The notes beneath the pieces were generated by a model. That model was not told where the DNA came from and did no database searches. It saw nothing but the letters and a program-made list of their open reading frames with translations. A stretch of 62,781 nt of DNA, from contig DAGJ01000018.1 of assembly GCA_002495685.1 (NCBI GenBank), positions 1 through 62,781 of the forward strand, read 5' to 3'. Below, in pieces: positions 29,348-38,575 of this stretch (position 1 is the first letter of the stretch; every line of letters begins with the position of its first letter). Source of the DNA: Methanobrevibacter sp. UBA412 (GTDB lineage: Archaea > Methanobacteriota > Methanobacteria > Methanobacteriales > Methanobacteriaceae). Both the position numbers and the translations under genes were made by a program.

Positions 29348-29824
29348 ATGAAGATTTTAGTAGTTTATTATTCAAGAAGCGAACGAACTAAACAAGTGGC
29401 AGATAGGATTAGACAAATCTTTCAATGCGATATTGAACGTATCGAAGATGTGGAGAGTAGAGAAGGTCCAAGTAAATTTTTAAAATCAACTTTTGAATCT
29501 ATTTTAGGCCATAACACAGAAATTAAACCTTCAAAAATAGATCCTCAAGGTTATGATTTAGTTATAATTGGAACACCAGTTTGGGCAGGTACAATGAGTA
29601 GCCCCATATTCACATATATGAAACAAAACTTTTTAAAATTTGATCAAGTTGCATTTTTCTGTACTTGTGGAAGTAATGGAGCAGAAAGTACTCTTAAGAA
29701 TATGGAACGACTTATTAGAAAAGAACCTGTTAGCACTTTATCTTTAACTAAAAAAGAACTAAAAAATAATATGAATGGTAAAATTAACAATTTCATAAGT
29801 GAACTAAAATACGAACTAACATGA
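29348..29824 (+). CDS. Flavodoxin-family protein
   Basis: A 158 aa FMN-binding fold. The phosphate-binding loop YYSRSERTKQVADRI is at residues 7-21, the second FMN loop TPVWAGTMSSP near 76-86, and the third, CTCGSNGAEST, near 107. It may be an electron carrier or an NAD(P)H-quinone-like reductase; the partner is not evident. It follows lhr by 63 bases and precedes the NfeD-like gene by 19. Confidence 0.87.
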   Translation: MKILVVYYSRSERTKQVADRIRQIFQCDIERIEDVESREGPSKFLKSTFESILGHNTEIKPSKIDPQGYDLVIIGTPVWAGTMSSPIFTYMKQNFLKFDQVAFFCTCGSNGAESTLKNMERLIRKEPVSTLSLTKKELKNNMNGKINNFISELKYELT

Positions 29825-29843
29825 AAAACATGGATTAAGCTTT

Positions 29844-30272
29844 ATGATAATCGAATATATTGAATTTTGGATACTGTTAAGTATAATATTTTTACTCATA
29901 GAAGTATTAACAAGAAAATTATACTTTATAAGCATAACAATAGGAATTATTTCAGTTATAATATTAAACCTCCTAAAATACCCAATCCCCACTCAATTAA
30001 TAAGTTTATTAATAGTTACAATTATTTGCATAATTATCACAAGACCAATAGCACATAAAATTAAAAAGAGTCATGAAAAAAAATTTGAAGTAAATGAATT
30101 AATTGGTGGAGATGCCATTGTTAATGACTACTTAAACAAAAATATTATTGGTACAATTCAATATGAAGGTAAAAATTGGCAAGCAATAAGTAATGAAGAA
30201 TTATTAGAAGGAAGTTTAGTTACTATAGTTGGAGTAGATGGAAGAAAATTAGTAGTTGAAAAAAAATTATAA
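29844..30272 (+). CDS. NfeD-like membrane protein
   Basis: A 142 aa protein with two or three closely spaced N-terminal transmembrane helices (to about residue 70), then a basic linker and a C-terminal OB-fold-like domain (IGGDAIVNDYL, then SLVTIVGVDGRKLVVEKK). This is the short NfeD architecture, usually paired with stomatin-type proteins, although none is next to it here. It is 20 bases before the QueG-like gene. Confidence 0.8.
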   Translation: MIIEYIEFWILLSIIFLLIEVLTRKLYFISITIGIISVIILNLLKYPIPTQLISLLIVTIICIIITRPIAHKIKKSHEKKFEVNELIGGDAIVNDYLNKNIIGTIQYEGKNWQAISNEELLEGSLVTIVGVDGRKLVVEKKL

Positions 30273-30292
30273 AAAAGGAGGCTATTTTTCTT

Positions 30293-31306
30293 ATGAACAC
30301 TACTTTAGCTAAAAAAATTTGTGAAAAAGCAAAAGAAATTGGTTACGATAAATGTGGAATCATAAAAATTGAAGATATTAATGGTTTTGAAAATCAATTA
30401 AATAAACGAATAAAACTTTTTCCAGAAAGTAAGGAAGACTTGAATAAACTAAAACATTATGCGCATCCAGAAAAAGAATTTCCATGGGCCAAAAGTATAA
30501 TAATATGTGCTTATTCAATAAATAAATTTGAAATTCCAGAGCATTTAAATGGAAAAATTGGAAAGTACTATCTTGTAGATGGTAGACGCAATTGTGAATC
30601 TGAACAATATCAAATACAAAAGGAATTTCAAAAATATTTAGATGAAATCGGCATAAAAGCATTAATTGGTGAAGACCATGATTTAACAACTATGCGATGG
30701 ACAGCATGTAAAGCTGGTATTGGTATTATTCGTAAAAATAACTTTTTTTATACAGAAGATGGATCTTATATTGTTTTAAAATCATGGTTAATAGATAAAG
30801 AATTAGAGTATAAATTTAAATCTAATTTAGAACCTTGTCCAGAGAGCTGTAGTTTATGTATTGAAATGTGTCCTACTTCTAGTTTATTAAAAGATTATGC
30901 CACAAATAAAATGACTTGTATTAGTGGGATTACTTGTAATCATGAAAATAATTTAATGGACGAACCTTTACGTGAACAATTAGGTGAATGGATTTGTGGA
31001 TGTGACATATGCCAAGATGTGTGTCCATTTAATCAATGGGAAGGTCATGCAAAATTTCCTAATTTAGAAGATTTTGGTAAAAAAGTAAGTTTAAGTAAAA
31101 TAGTTGAAATGGATTATTCTAAATTACAATCTATTGTTCAAAATAAATTATGGTATATTCCAGAAGATAAATTATGGAAATTTAAGGTTAATGCTTTAAA
31201 CAGTATGCTAAATAATTGGCAAAAAAATATGAAAGTAGTGTTGAAATTTCAATTAAAGATTCTAATGAAAATGTTAAAAAAATGGGAAAATTTGTTAAAT
31301 CCATAA
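30293..31306 (+). CDS. Epoxyqueuosine reductase-like Fe-S protein (QueG family)
   Basis: A 337 aa protein with a ferredoxin-type double-cluster domain: CPESCSLCIEMCPTS near residue 183 and CGCDICQDVCPFN near 235. The N-terminal part matches the cobalamin-dependent QueG fold (ICAYSI, MRWTACKAGIGIIRKNN). Archaea make archaeosine rather than queuosine, so the true substrate is probably different. The C-terminal 30 residues are basic and may be an eroded HEAT extension. It has an AAAGGAGG site and lies downstream of the flavodoxin and NfeD-like genes. Confidence 0.82.
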   Translation: MNTTLAKKICEKAKEIGYDKCGIIKIEDINGFENQLNKRIKLFPESKEDLNKLKHYAHPEKEFPWAKSIIICAYSINKFEIPEHLNGKIGKYYLVDGRRNCESEQYQIQKEFQKYLDEIGIKALIGEDHDLTTMRWTACKAGIGIIRKNNFFYTEDGSYIVLKSWLIDKELEYKFKSNLEPCPESCSLCIEMCPTSSLLKDYATNKMTCISGITCNHENNLMDEPLREQLGEWICGCDICQDVCPFNQWEGHAKFPNLEDFGKKVSLSKIVEMDYSKLQSIVQNKLWYIPEDKLWKFKVNALNSMLNNWQKNMKVVLKFQLKILMKMLKKWENLLNP

Positions 31307-31442
31307 TTGATTACTAATATTAAAGATTGAAAAAAAATACAAAAATTTATATTGAATTTTTATTATATTATAAGTAATAAAAAATTTTTTTATAATAATA
31401 TACTTAAATAATTAATTAAAAATTATTCAGGAGCTAATATGT

Positions 31443-31826
31443 ATGGTGAAATGGAGTGCAGTAATAGTTGGATTTATTTTAGCTATAATAGTTAAATCAT
31501 ATTTTCCACATTATGAATTCATAGGTTTAATCCTTGTTGGATTCTTAGTAGGAATTATGGTTAAAAGAGGATTTTGGAAAGGCATGGTGAATGCTGCTGT
31601 AGCTGGTGCTTTAGGAACTATAGTTTCTGCTATAATATTTATATTACTAATTACTACAGGTAGTAGTTTACTATTTGGATTATTTGGAGGTCTTGCAGGA
31701 TTTACAATATCTGGAGTTAGTAGTTTAGTTGTAGTTTTAGGATATATGATTTATTATATGATTGTTATGGGTATTGCAGGTGGATTTGGAGGATTAATTG
31801 CTGGCCGTTCACATGACAGATATTAA
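31443..31826 (+). CDS. Small membrane protein (DUF5518-like)
   Basis: A 127 aa protein of about four hydrophobic helices with Gly-rich spacing (GFLVGIMVKRG, GLFGGLAGFT, GIAGGFGGLIAG) and short loops. The layout resembles the DUF5518 family common in Methanobacteriales. GGAG lies 9 bases before the ATG at 31443. It is followed after 28 bases by another membrane protein gene. Function unknown. Confidence 0.7.
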   Translation: MVKWSAVIVGFILAIIVKSYFPHYEFIGLILVGFLVGIMVKRGFWKGMVNAAVAGALGTIVSAIIFILLITTGSSLLFGLFGGLAGFTISGVSSLVVVLGYMIYYMIVMGIAGGFGGLIAGRSHDRY

Positions 31827-31854
31827 AAAATTTAAGTTAAAAGAGGAGTAATTT

Positions 31855-32319
31855 ATGAAAATTTTTGAAAATGGATTTAAATCTTGGTTATTTAGTTATA
31901 ATTGGATGGGTTTTATAGTAGCTGCAGCATTAACAACACTTATTGCAACATTATCTTATCAAAAATCTTTAGATTGGTTAGCACCATTTTCAGCAATAGG
32001 TTTGCTTTATATTGGATATATAAGTAAAAATAAGATTTTAGCTATTATAATGGGTGCTATAGGAGCACTTCCACTTGCTTTTGTTAGTTTTTATGGGGCA
32101 ATGGGCCCTATTACTATTAAAGGAATGAGTATTCCACAAACAGCAACTATTTTAATAATTCTTGTTTTAATTGTTGGTGGAGTTATAGGATTTGTAGGTG
32201 CATTCTTTAACAGTAACCGTCAAAAAGCTATAGAACAACAAAAACAAGACAATCAAAAAAAGTCAAATAAAGAAAAGAAAAAAGAAGAACGTGAAACAAG
32301 TAAAAATATTAAAAAATAA
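31855..32319 (+). CDS. Membrane protein with basic C-terminal tail
   Basis: A 154 aa protein with four hydrophobic segments between residues 15 and 125 and a highly charged Lys/Glu/Gln tail of 28 residues facing the cytoplasm. I do not recognise a family beyond similarity in style to its upstream neighbour, with which it probably forms an operon. AGAGGAG precedes the ATG. Confidence 0.68.
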   Translation: MKIFENGFKSWLFSYNWMGFIVAAALTTLIATLSYQKSLDWLAPFSAIGLLYIGYISKNKILAIIMGAIGALPLAFVSFYGAMGPITIKGMSIPQTATILIILVLIVGGVIGFVGAFFNSNRQKAIEQQKQDNQKKSNKEKKKEERETSKNIKK

Positions 32320-32346
32320 ACTCTTTCTTAATTTTTTTAAAAAAAA

Positions 32347-32379
32347 TAGGAGCATAATAAAAAAAATATTACACTCCTA
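32347..32379 (-). terminator. Hairpin and T-tract after purP
   Basis: TAGGAG (32347-32352) pairs with CTCCTA (32374-32379), extended by ATAATA/TATTA pairing inside. Read on the minus strand, the hairpin is followed by eight T residues, which gives an intrinsic-terminator shape for purP (stop at 32419). It can also stop the convergent plus-strand gene. Confidence 0.5.
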
Positions 32380-32418
32380 CTTCTTTAATCCAATATTTTA
32401 TATAATCTAAAAAAGATT

Positions 32419-33513
32419 TTATGTTATGACTTTTTCTAAACCGCCTTCAGTTTTAATTGCTTTTTTAATTTCTAAAGCAATTCTACGACCCATACTCATA
32501 CCTTCACCATATTTAAGATGACTGTAAGATGAACCGTCCATAAATGTGTTTGTTCCCCCATCAGTACGGGCACTTGTTTCGAATACAACAATTTCTAAAT
32601 CATCATTAACGAGTGTTTGTAAACAGAATGGTCCATTTAAACCTGGTGCTACAAGTTCATGTGCACTTTTTACAAATTTATCTCCTAAGTCAAATGCTTG
32701 AGTTAATAATGATTCACGTATTGCAACAGGATGGTTACCAGTTACAACATAACTTGGGGATTTATCAATATCTAATTGATCTTTTGCAGGCATTCTAACA
32801 AAACCATCAATACTTGATTCATATCTTGTATCCATTCCCATAATTTCTACTTCATCTTCTAATGCTGAATAGAAATAATGTATACAATAATTACATCCAG
32901 CTACATATTCTTCAATGTGTGCTTGATCTACATCTTCGTCTTCAATCCAGCCTCTTTTTTTCATAGCTTCAATTTTTTTATCAAATTCTTCAGGGGAACT
33001 TGCTACAAAGTATCCTCTTCCTCCTCTTGCACCTGGGAATTTTACCATAGCTTCTCTATTAATTTGACTTGGATTGTCGTATTTTTGTGGAATACGTATA
33101 TCCCCATTTTCAAGTAATTTGTGTTCAAGATCTCTTTCTGCTTCCCATCTTAAGATATCACGATTCCCGAACATTGGTACCATGAATTTATCTTCAACAT
33201 TATCTAAACCAGCATATGCTACAAAAGATCCGTGAGGGATAACAATTGCATTCATATCACGTAATCTTTGTTGAACATCTTCATTGACTATGTCTTTAAA
33301 TTTATCTACCATTATAAATTCATCTGCTACATCAAATCTTTGATATGGAACTTCACGTCCTTTTTCACAGACTACAGCTGTATGAAAACCTTCTTCTTGC
33401 GCACCACGAAGTATATGTAAACTTGTATGACTTCCTAGTGTAGCTATTGTTATATTTTCTTTGTCGTATCCTTTTAAGATATCTAAAATATCATCTTTTT
33501 TGATTTTTCCCAT
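32419..33513 (-). CDS. purP: Formate-dependent FAICAR synthetase PurP
   Basis: This ATP-grasp-like ligase makes FAICAR from AICAR, formate and ATP and is the archaeal replacement for the folate-dependent step of purine synthesis. The N-terminus has the family pattern TLGSHTSLHILRGAQEEGF and EVPYQRF, and the nucleotide domain includes FPGARGGRGYFVA. FETSARTDGGTN and the GEGMSMGRRIA segment mark the C-terminal active site. The 364 aa length is typical. Confidence 0.95.
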   Translation of the reverse strand: MGKIKKDDILDILKGYDKENITIATLGSHTSLHILRGAQEEGFHTAVVCEKGREVPYQRFDVADEFIMVDKFKDIVNEDVQQRLRDMNAIVIPHGSFVAYAGLDNVEDKFMVPMFGNRDILRWEAERDLEHKLLENGDIRIPQKYDNPSQINREAMVKFPGARGGRGYFVASSPEEFDKKIEAMKKRGWIEDEDVDQAHIEEYVAGCNYCIHYFYSALEDEVEIMGMDTRYESSIDGFVRMPAKDQLDIDKSPSYVVTGNHPVAIRESLLTQAFDLGDKFVKSAHELVAPGLNGPFCLQTLVNDDLEIVVFETSARTDGGTNTFMDGSSYSHLKYGEGMSMGRRIALEIKKAIKTEGGLEKVIT

Positions 33514-33770
33514 TTTCTAATTCTCCATTATTTAGAAATTCATAATATTTTCAATAAAATATTATCAGTAATAATATTTCTTTTTTTTATAAACATATAT
33601 AATTTATTATTTGATTTTTGTTCCTTAATTTTAGGACAAATTTTATAAATTGTATTGAATAATATATTAATAAGTGTTATAAATTTAAAATAAAATTTAA
33701 GTATTTTTCCTATTTTGAAAATAAAAATAACAACTAATTTTAACTAAAACATTAACTAGAGGTGAAAGTA
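33514..33770. promoter_or_regulatory. Divergent promoter region, purP and phosphodiesterase gene
   Basis: A 257-base AT-rich spacer. A minus-strand TATA-like TTATATATG region is at about 33592-33603 for purP. GAGGTGA directly precedes the plus-strand start at 33771. No conserved regulatory motif was recognised. Confidence 0.3.
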
Positions 33771-34319
33771 ATGATAATAGGTTTAATATCAGATACACAT
33801 ATTTCAAATCGTGCAAGTAAAATTCCTGAAAAAGTATTTGAAACATTTAAAAATGTGGATTTAATTTTACATGCTGGAGATGTAATTGAAGAAAGTGTAA
33901 TTAAGGAATTAGAAAGTTTAGCACCAGTAATAGCTGTGCAAGGAAATGTTGATATTTTAAATGGTTTAGATTTACCAAAATCAAAAGTTATAACTGCAGG
34001 TAAAACAAAAATTGGACTAAACCATGGAGATATTCGCCCAAGAGGAGATACACAACAGTTATATTACTTAGCCAAAGAATTGGATGTAAATATTCTCATA
34101 ACTGGACATACACATATACCTATGGCAGAAGAAGTAAATGATGTTTTACTTATAAACCCTGGAAGTCCAACTGTTCCACGACTTTCAGATCCTAGTGTGA
34201 TGATTTTAGAAATAAATGATAATGAAGTAGATTTAGAAGTTATAAAAATAGGTAAACCAGTTTGTTCTAGTTTACAATTTGCACAATCTAAATTAGAAAA
34301 TAGTAAAAAAATTGATTAA
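33771..34319 (+). CDS. YfcE/MJ0936-type phosphodiesterase
   Basis: A calcineurin-like metallophosphoesterase of 182 aa. Metal ligands come from SDTHIS at residues 7-12, LHAGDVIEE near 36, VQGNVD near 58, LNHGDI near 86 and TGHTHIP near 112. Homologues cleave phosphodiesters such as bis-pNPP or 2',3'-cAMP; the natural substrate is unknown. The ATG at 33771 is preferred because GAGGTGA lies immediately before it, while the GTG at 33762 overlaps that site. Confidence 0.9.
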   Translation: MIIGLISDTHISNRASKIPEKVFETFKNVDLILHAGDVIEESVIKELESLAPVIAVQGNVDILNGLDLPKSKVITAGKTKIGLNHGDIRPRGDTQQLYYLAKELDVNILITGHTHIPMAEEVNDVLLINPGSPTVPRLSDPSVMILEINDNEVDLEVIKIGKPVCSSLQFAQSKLENSKKID

Positions 34320-34341
34320 AAGTTTAAGTGGAAGGAAAAAA

Positions 34342-34950
34342 ATGGGAAGTAGATGGCAAGTAGAAAAAAAACATGACCCCTATTATAAAAGAGCTAAAAG
34401 TGAAAATTACCGATCTAGAGCATCATATAAATTAAAACAATTAGATAAAAAATATAAAATTATGAAAACTGGTAATACAGTTGTTGATCTTGGTGCTGCA
34501 CCTGGAGGATGGTCACAAATTGCTCTTGAAAAAGTTGGTGAAGAAGGAATTGTTGTAGGTATTGATTTAAACCATATAAAACCTTTTGAAGAAGAAAATT
34601 GTTTCCGTATACGGGGAGATTTCACAAGCCCTGAAATTCAAAATCAGATAATGGACATAATTGATGGGCAAACACAAGTATTAATAAGTGATGCTTCTCC
34701 TTCATTATCAGGAATAAGAGATATTGATCATTTAAGAAGTATTGATTTAATTAATACTGTAAGTGATATTGCAGATAATATACTTGCACCTGGTGGGAAT
34801 ATGGTTATGAAAATATTCCAAGGACCTTACTATAAGGAAACTGTTGATAATTTAAAGAAAAAGTTTAAAATTTTAAAGACCACTAAACCTCCTAGCAGTA
34901 GGAAGAAAAGTAAAGAAATGTATATTGTAGGTCTTAGATTTAAAAAATAA
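34342..34950 (+). CDS. rlmE: 23S rRNA 2'-O-ribose methyltransferase RlmE (RrmJ/FtsJ)
   Basis: It methylates the 2'-OH of a uridine in the 23S rRNA A-loop. The N-terminal SRASYKLKQLDKKYKI helix, SAM loop DLGAAPGGWSQIA, catalytic Asp in ISDASPSLSG and Lys in MVMKIFQGP match the K-D-K-E tetrad family, and PPSSRKKSKEMYIVG ends it. The ATG at 34342 follows GGAAGG. The frame extends back into the previous gene only through weaker starts. The length is 202 aa. Confidence 0.95.
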   Translation: MGSRWQVEKKHDPYYKRAKSENYRSRASYKLKQLDKKYKIMKTGNTVVDLGAAPGGWSQIALEKVGEEGIVVGIDLNHIKPFEEENCFRIRGDFTSPEIQNQIMDIIDGQTQVLISDASPSLSGIRDIDHLRSIDLINTVSDIADNILAPGGNMVMKIFQGPYYKETVDNLKKKFKILKTTKPPSSRKKSKEMYIVGLRFKK

Positions 34951-35101
34951 AATATTATTTTAATTTTTATAAAAATATTAAATTGGTAAATTGATTTAAT
35001 TTTAAAATTAATTAAAAAAGAGAAATTATTGATTATTCTATAAAAGAACCTTTTCATTTATAGAATAATTATAGATAAATTTAATTTAATAAAAGTGATT
35101 C

Positions 35102-35749
35102 TTATTTTCGTGCAATTGCACATAACCAATCAGTATCTTTGTGAGTAAGTTTATCATTTGATTCTTTAGTGAAAGTTAAAACTTCATTAAAACCAGCTTC
35201 AATAAGACTATCACCTAATTCATCTTCAGTGAAAACCTTCATACCCAATAAATTAATATGATCTTCCATAAGTTCTTTATCTTCATTAGATCCACTTGCT
35301 TCATTACAAATAAAGATACTTCCACCTTTTTTAAGAACACGTTTAACTTCTTTTAAATCATTAATAAAATCTGGCCAGAAATAAACAGTTTCAAAACCAG
35401 TAACAAGATCAAAAGTTTCATCATCATAAGGTAATTCAGATACACTACCTTGATCTATTTCAACTTGACCTTTTTCTATAATATCTTTGTTAAGTTCTTT
35501 AGATTTTTCCACACTAACTTCAGAATAATCTAAACCATAAATTTTTCCTTCAGGAGCCATATTAGAAAATCGTTGAACATTAATTCCTCCACCACAACCG
35601 ATGTCAAGAATAATATCTGAAGATCCAATATCTAAATGAGATACTCCCCATTGAGCTAAACTTTCATGACTTTTATTCATTCTTTCAATCATCTTTTCCC
35701 CATATTCTCCTTCTGGTTTTCGGGCATTTTTAATTAATTTTTCATCCAT
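35102..35749 (-). CDS. Class I SAM-dependent methyltransferase
   Basis: A 215 aa methyltransferase with motif I ILDIGCGGGINVQRF near residue 49, the acidic motif II IYGLDYSEVSVEKS and a motif III VTGFETVYFWPD. The substrate is not evident. The C-terminal Cys in WLCAIARK and an FVFTED-like lid are unremarkable. It lies downstream of the thermosome gene, from which it is separated by a strong hairpin, so it probably has its own promoter. Confidence 0.87.
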   Translation of the reverse strand: MDEKLIKNARKPEGEYGEKMIERMNKSHESLAQWGVSHLDIGSSDIILDIGCGGGINVQRFSNMAPEGKIYGLDYSEVSVEKSKELNKDIIEKGQVEIDQGSVSELPYDDETFDLVTGFETVYFWPDFINDLKEVKRVLKKGGSIFICNEASGSNEDKELMEDHINLLGMKVFTEDELGDSLIEAGFNEVLTFTKESNDKLTHKDTDWLCAIARK

Positions 35750-35787
35750 TTTTTGTCAACTCCTTACTATTAATTTTTTTAAAAAAA

Positions 35788-35832
35788 AAGGAGTAAAAAA
35801 ACTAAATTAATACTTAGTATTTTTTACTCCTT
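35788..35832 (-). terminator. Strong hairpin and T-tract after the thermosome gene
   Basis: AAGGAGTAAAAAA (35788-35800) pairs perfectly over 13 bp with TTTTTTACTCCTT (35820-35832), and CTAA/TTAG pairs inside the loop. On the minus strand the stem is followed by nine T residues. It lies 88 bases after the thermosome stop. Confidence 0.6.
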
Positions 35833-35919
35833 AAACTATTTTCCACACCAAATATGTAGTAATGTGGATTTAAATGTTTTTATGTATATTTTTTCCTTTT
35901 ATTGTAAAACTCAATGAGA

Positions 35920-37539
35920 TTACATCATTGGAGGCATTCCGCCCATTTGACTAGGGTCCATACCTGCTGCATCTTGTGGAGATGCTGAAGATGCAATTAC
36001 ATCATCGATTCTTAAAATCATTTCAGCTGCTTCGGAAGCAGATTGAATAGCTTGTTTTTTGACACGTTTTGGTTCAATAACTCCAGCTTCTTTCATATCT
36101 GTTACATCACCAGTGAAAACATCTAATCCCATGTATGGGGAAGTTTCATGGGAAGCTCTTAAATCTACTAAGGAATCGATACTGTCTAATCCAGCGTTTT
36201 CAGCTAAAGTTTTAGGAACAATTTCTAAACTTTCTGCAAATGCAGTTACAGCTAATTGTTCTCTTCCACTGATAGATTCAGCATAATCTTTTAAGAGTTT
36301 GGACATAGCGATTTCTGGTGCTCCTCCTCCAGCAACTACTTCTCCGTCTTCAATGGTAGCTGCTACTACACCTATTGCGTCTTCTACTGCTCTTCCGATT
36401 TCGTCAACAACATGTTTGGTACTTCCTCTTACGAGTAAAGTTACTGCTTTAGGTTCTGCACATTCTTCTACGAAGATCATATCTTCTCCAGATACTTTTT
36501 GTTCAGTTACTTTTCCTGCTTCACCTAAGTCATCTGCGGATAAGTCATCTAAGTTAGTTACAACGGTTGCACCGGTTGCTCTGGATAATTTTTCAATATC
36601 AGATTTTTTAACTCTTCTGACAGCCATGATTCCTTCTTTGGATAAGTAATGTTGTGCTAAATCATCAATACCTTTTTGGCAGAATAATACATTAGCTCCT
36701 GCATCGGAGATGTCTTTAACCATGTTTTTGACCATGTTTTCTTCTTGTTCGATGAAAGCTTGCATTTGGTTAGGATCAGTTATTCTGATTTCTGCATCTA
36801 CTTCAGTTTCTTTTACTTCTAATGCGGAGTTTAATAATGCTATTTTTGCATTTTCTAATTCTGCAGGCATACCTGGGTGTACTCTTTCTTTGTCAATAAT
36901 GACACCTTGAACGAGTTCAGAATCTTCAACAACTGCTCCATCTTTCTTTTCAATTTTGATGTGATCAGTATCTACTTCTTCACCATCAGCTACTTGTTCT
37001 ACTGCGGTAACGATGAGTTTTGCTAATGGTTCACGAGCTTTTTCAGTTCCTTTTCCAGTCATTGCAGTCATAGCTACTTTGTTTAACATATCAGTGTCGA
37101 TTTCTTTAATAGAAATGTCTTCTAAAATTTGTTGTGCTTTTTCTGCTGCTTGTCTGTATCCCATTGCAATGATAGTTGGGTGAATATCCATATCTAATAA
37201 GGATTCGGATTTTTTAAGTAATTCTCCTGCTATGATAACTGCAGTAGTGGTTCCATCTCCAACTTCATCTTCTTGTGTTTTAGCTACTTCTACAAGCATT
37301 TTAGCTGCAGGATGATCAATATCCATTTCTTTAAGAATGGTTACTCCGTCGTTGGTTACAACGATATCTCCGAGTCCATCTACTAACATTTTATCCATTC
37401 CTTTTGGACCTAATGTTGTTCTTACTGTTTCAGCTAAAACTTTTCCAGCTAAAATATTATTTCTTTGAGCATCTTTACCTAATAATCGGTTTGTTCCTTC
37501 AGGTAAAATAAAAATTGGTTGTTGTTGTTGTTGTGCCAT
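35920..37539 (-). CDS. thsA: Thermosome subunit (group II chaperonin)
   Basis: This ATP-driven protein-folding chaperonin of the CCT family is 539 aa. The nucleotide site is seen in [15 protein letters not shown] near residue 38, [12 protein letters not shown] and the catalytic [15 protein letters not shown] near 90. [10 protein letters not shown] is in the C-terminal equatorial part, and the tail ends in the flexible Gly/Met-rich GGMPPMM. Codon use is more optimised than in neighbours, as expected for a highly expressed gene. A GAGGCGA site precedes the ATG. Confidence 0.97.
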   Translation of the reverse strand: MAQQQQQPIFILPEGTNRLLGKDAQRNNILAGKVLAETVRTTLGPKGMDKMLVDGLGDIVVTNDGVTILKEMDIDHPAAKMLVEVAKTQEDEVGDGTTTAVIIAGELLKKSESLLDMDIHPTIIAMGYRQAAEKAQQILEDISIKEIDTDMLNKVAMTAMTGKGTEKAREPLAKLIVTAVEQVADGEEVDTDHIKIEKKDGAVVEDSELVQGVIIDKERVHPGMPAELENAKIALLNSALEVKETEVDAEIRITDPNQMQAFIEQEENMVKNMVKDISDAGANVLFCQKGIDDLAQHYLSKEGIMAVRRVKKSDIEKLSRATGATVVTNLDDLSADDLGEAGKVTEQKVSGEDMIFVEECAEPKAVTLLVRGSTKHVVDEIGRAVEDAIGVVAATIEDGEVVAGGGAPEIAMSKLLKDYAESISGREQLAVTAFAESLEIVPKTLAENAGLDSIDSLVDLRASHETSPYMGLDVFTGDVTDMKEAGVIEPKRVKKQAIQSASEAAEMILRIDDVIASSASPQDAAGMDPSQMGGMPPMM

Positions 37540-37918
37540 TAATATTCGCCTCGTATTTTTTTTAATATAATTTCATTGAGTAAATATAATTAAGTAATCT
37601 TGTACTTTGAGATTTTTTTATCTTTTTGTAGCAAGATTTTTTTTAAGTTGATTACATAATTAACCTTACACTATTTAATGACTTGTGATAAAATTATTAA
37701 ATAGTATTTTAAAAATTGTTTGTAATTTTAATTAATTCACAATTTTGGATTATGTAATTAACTATGATTTTTATTTACTTACAATATAACATGGGTTAGA
37801 GGTTATATAAATACTTTGTGGTCAGGAGTATAAAAATTTCTAAAGATATATCAACAAATGTATAATAAAATAAAAAAATATTATATAAATGTACAACATA
37901 AAATAAAAGTAACAAAAG
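37540..37918. promoter_or_regulatory. Long divergent regulatory region, thermosome and cyclase genes
   Basis: A 379-base gene-free region. The minus-strand thermosome TATA (TTATATTT) lies at 37582-37589, giving a leader of about 20 bases. Further upstream are two inverted repeats: ATTACATAAT (37651-37660) with ATTATGTAAT (37749-37758), and ACTATTTAAT (37670-37679) with ATTAAATAGT (37696-37705), both perfect over 10 bp. Two plus-strand TTATATAAAT boxes occur near 37804 and at 37881. The repeats may be stress-regulator sites, but no known heat-shock operator was recognised. Confidence 0.45.
37881..37888 (+). promoter_or_regulatory. TATA box for the cyclase-family gene
   Basis: TTATATAA is centred about 35 bases before the GTG at 37919. 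Transcription would begin near 37910, so the message would have a leader of fewer than about 10 bases. Confidence 0.45.
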
Positions 37919-38545
37919 GTGATTATAATAAAAATAATAGACTTAAGTCATTTGTTAAAGACAAAAATTCCAACATACCCCGAAGATCCCCAACTAGAAA
38001 TAAAAGACATAAGCCCCCAAGATAACACATACAAAATTTCTCTCTTAAAAACGGGGACACATTCAGGAACACATATAGATGCACCACAACACTACATCAA
38101 AAACAGCAAAAACATAAACGAAATAAAACTAGAAAATTTAATAGGGAAAACAACCGTACTTAAAACAAACACCCACAAAAAAGAAATAAAAATAAAACAC
38201 ATCAACAACATGCCAGAAAAATTTGAAAAAATAATAATCCTAAAAACAAATTGGTGGGAAAATTGGGAAAACCCAAACTACTTTAAACAAAACACATACT
38301 CATCAAAAGAATTAACAAAATACTTAATAAAAAAAGGAATAAAAGGAATAGCAATAGACAGTCCCAGCATAGATTCCCCAAATAGTGACAAAAATCATAA
38401 ATTATTATTAAAAAACAATATTTGGATTGTTGAAAACTTAACTAAAACTAACCAACTAAAAAACAACAAGTATCAACATGCTTATTTCATACCCCTAAAA
38501 ATAGAAACAGAAGCCTCCCCTATAAGAGCATTTATAATAGAATAA
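37919..38545 (+). CDS. Cyclase-family hydrolase (kynurenine formamidase-like)
   Basis: A 208 aa metal-dependent hydrolase with the family signature HSGTHIDAPQHYI near residues 47-59, giving the HxGTHxDxPxH metal ligands, and IDSPSIDSPN near 146. Archaeal substrates are unknown; kynurenine formamidase is the best-known relative. The start is uncertain: the GTG overlaps the only GGTGA-like motif, so the mRNA may be nearly leaderless. The coding strand is unusually rich in A- and C-ending codons (AAC, ACA, CCC) compared with its neighbours. Confidence 0.8.
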   Translation: MIIIKIIDLSHLLKTKIPTYPEDPQLEIKDISPQDNTYKISLLKTGTHSGTHIDAPQHYIKNSKNINEIKLENLIGKTTVLKTNTHKKEIKIKHINNMPEKFEKIIILKTNWWENWENPNYFKQNTYSSKELTKYLIKKGIKGIAIDSPSIDSPNSDKNHKLLLKNNIWIVENLTKTNQLKNNKYQHAYFIPLKIETEASPIRAFIIE

Positions 38546-38575
38546 AAAAAGAATAGGTTATAAAAAAAATTAAAA

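Noticed and set aside
36059..36910. Several plus-strand open frames opposite the thermosome gene
   Set aside because: They are antisense to a certain chaperonin gene, have no ribosome binding sites and show no protein family.
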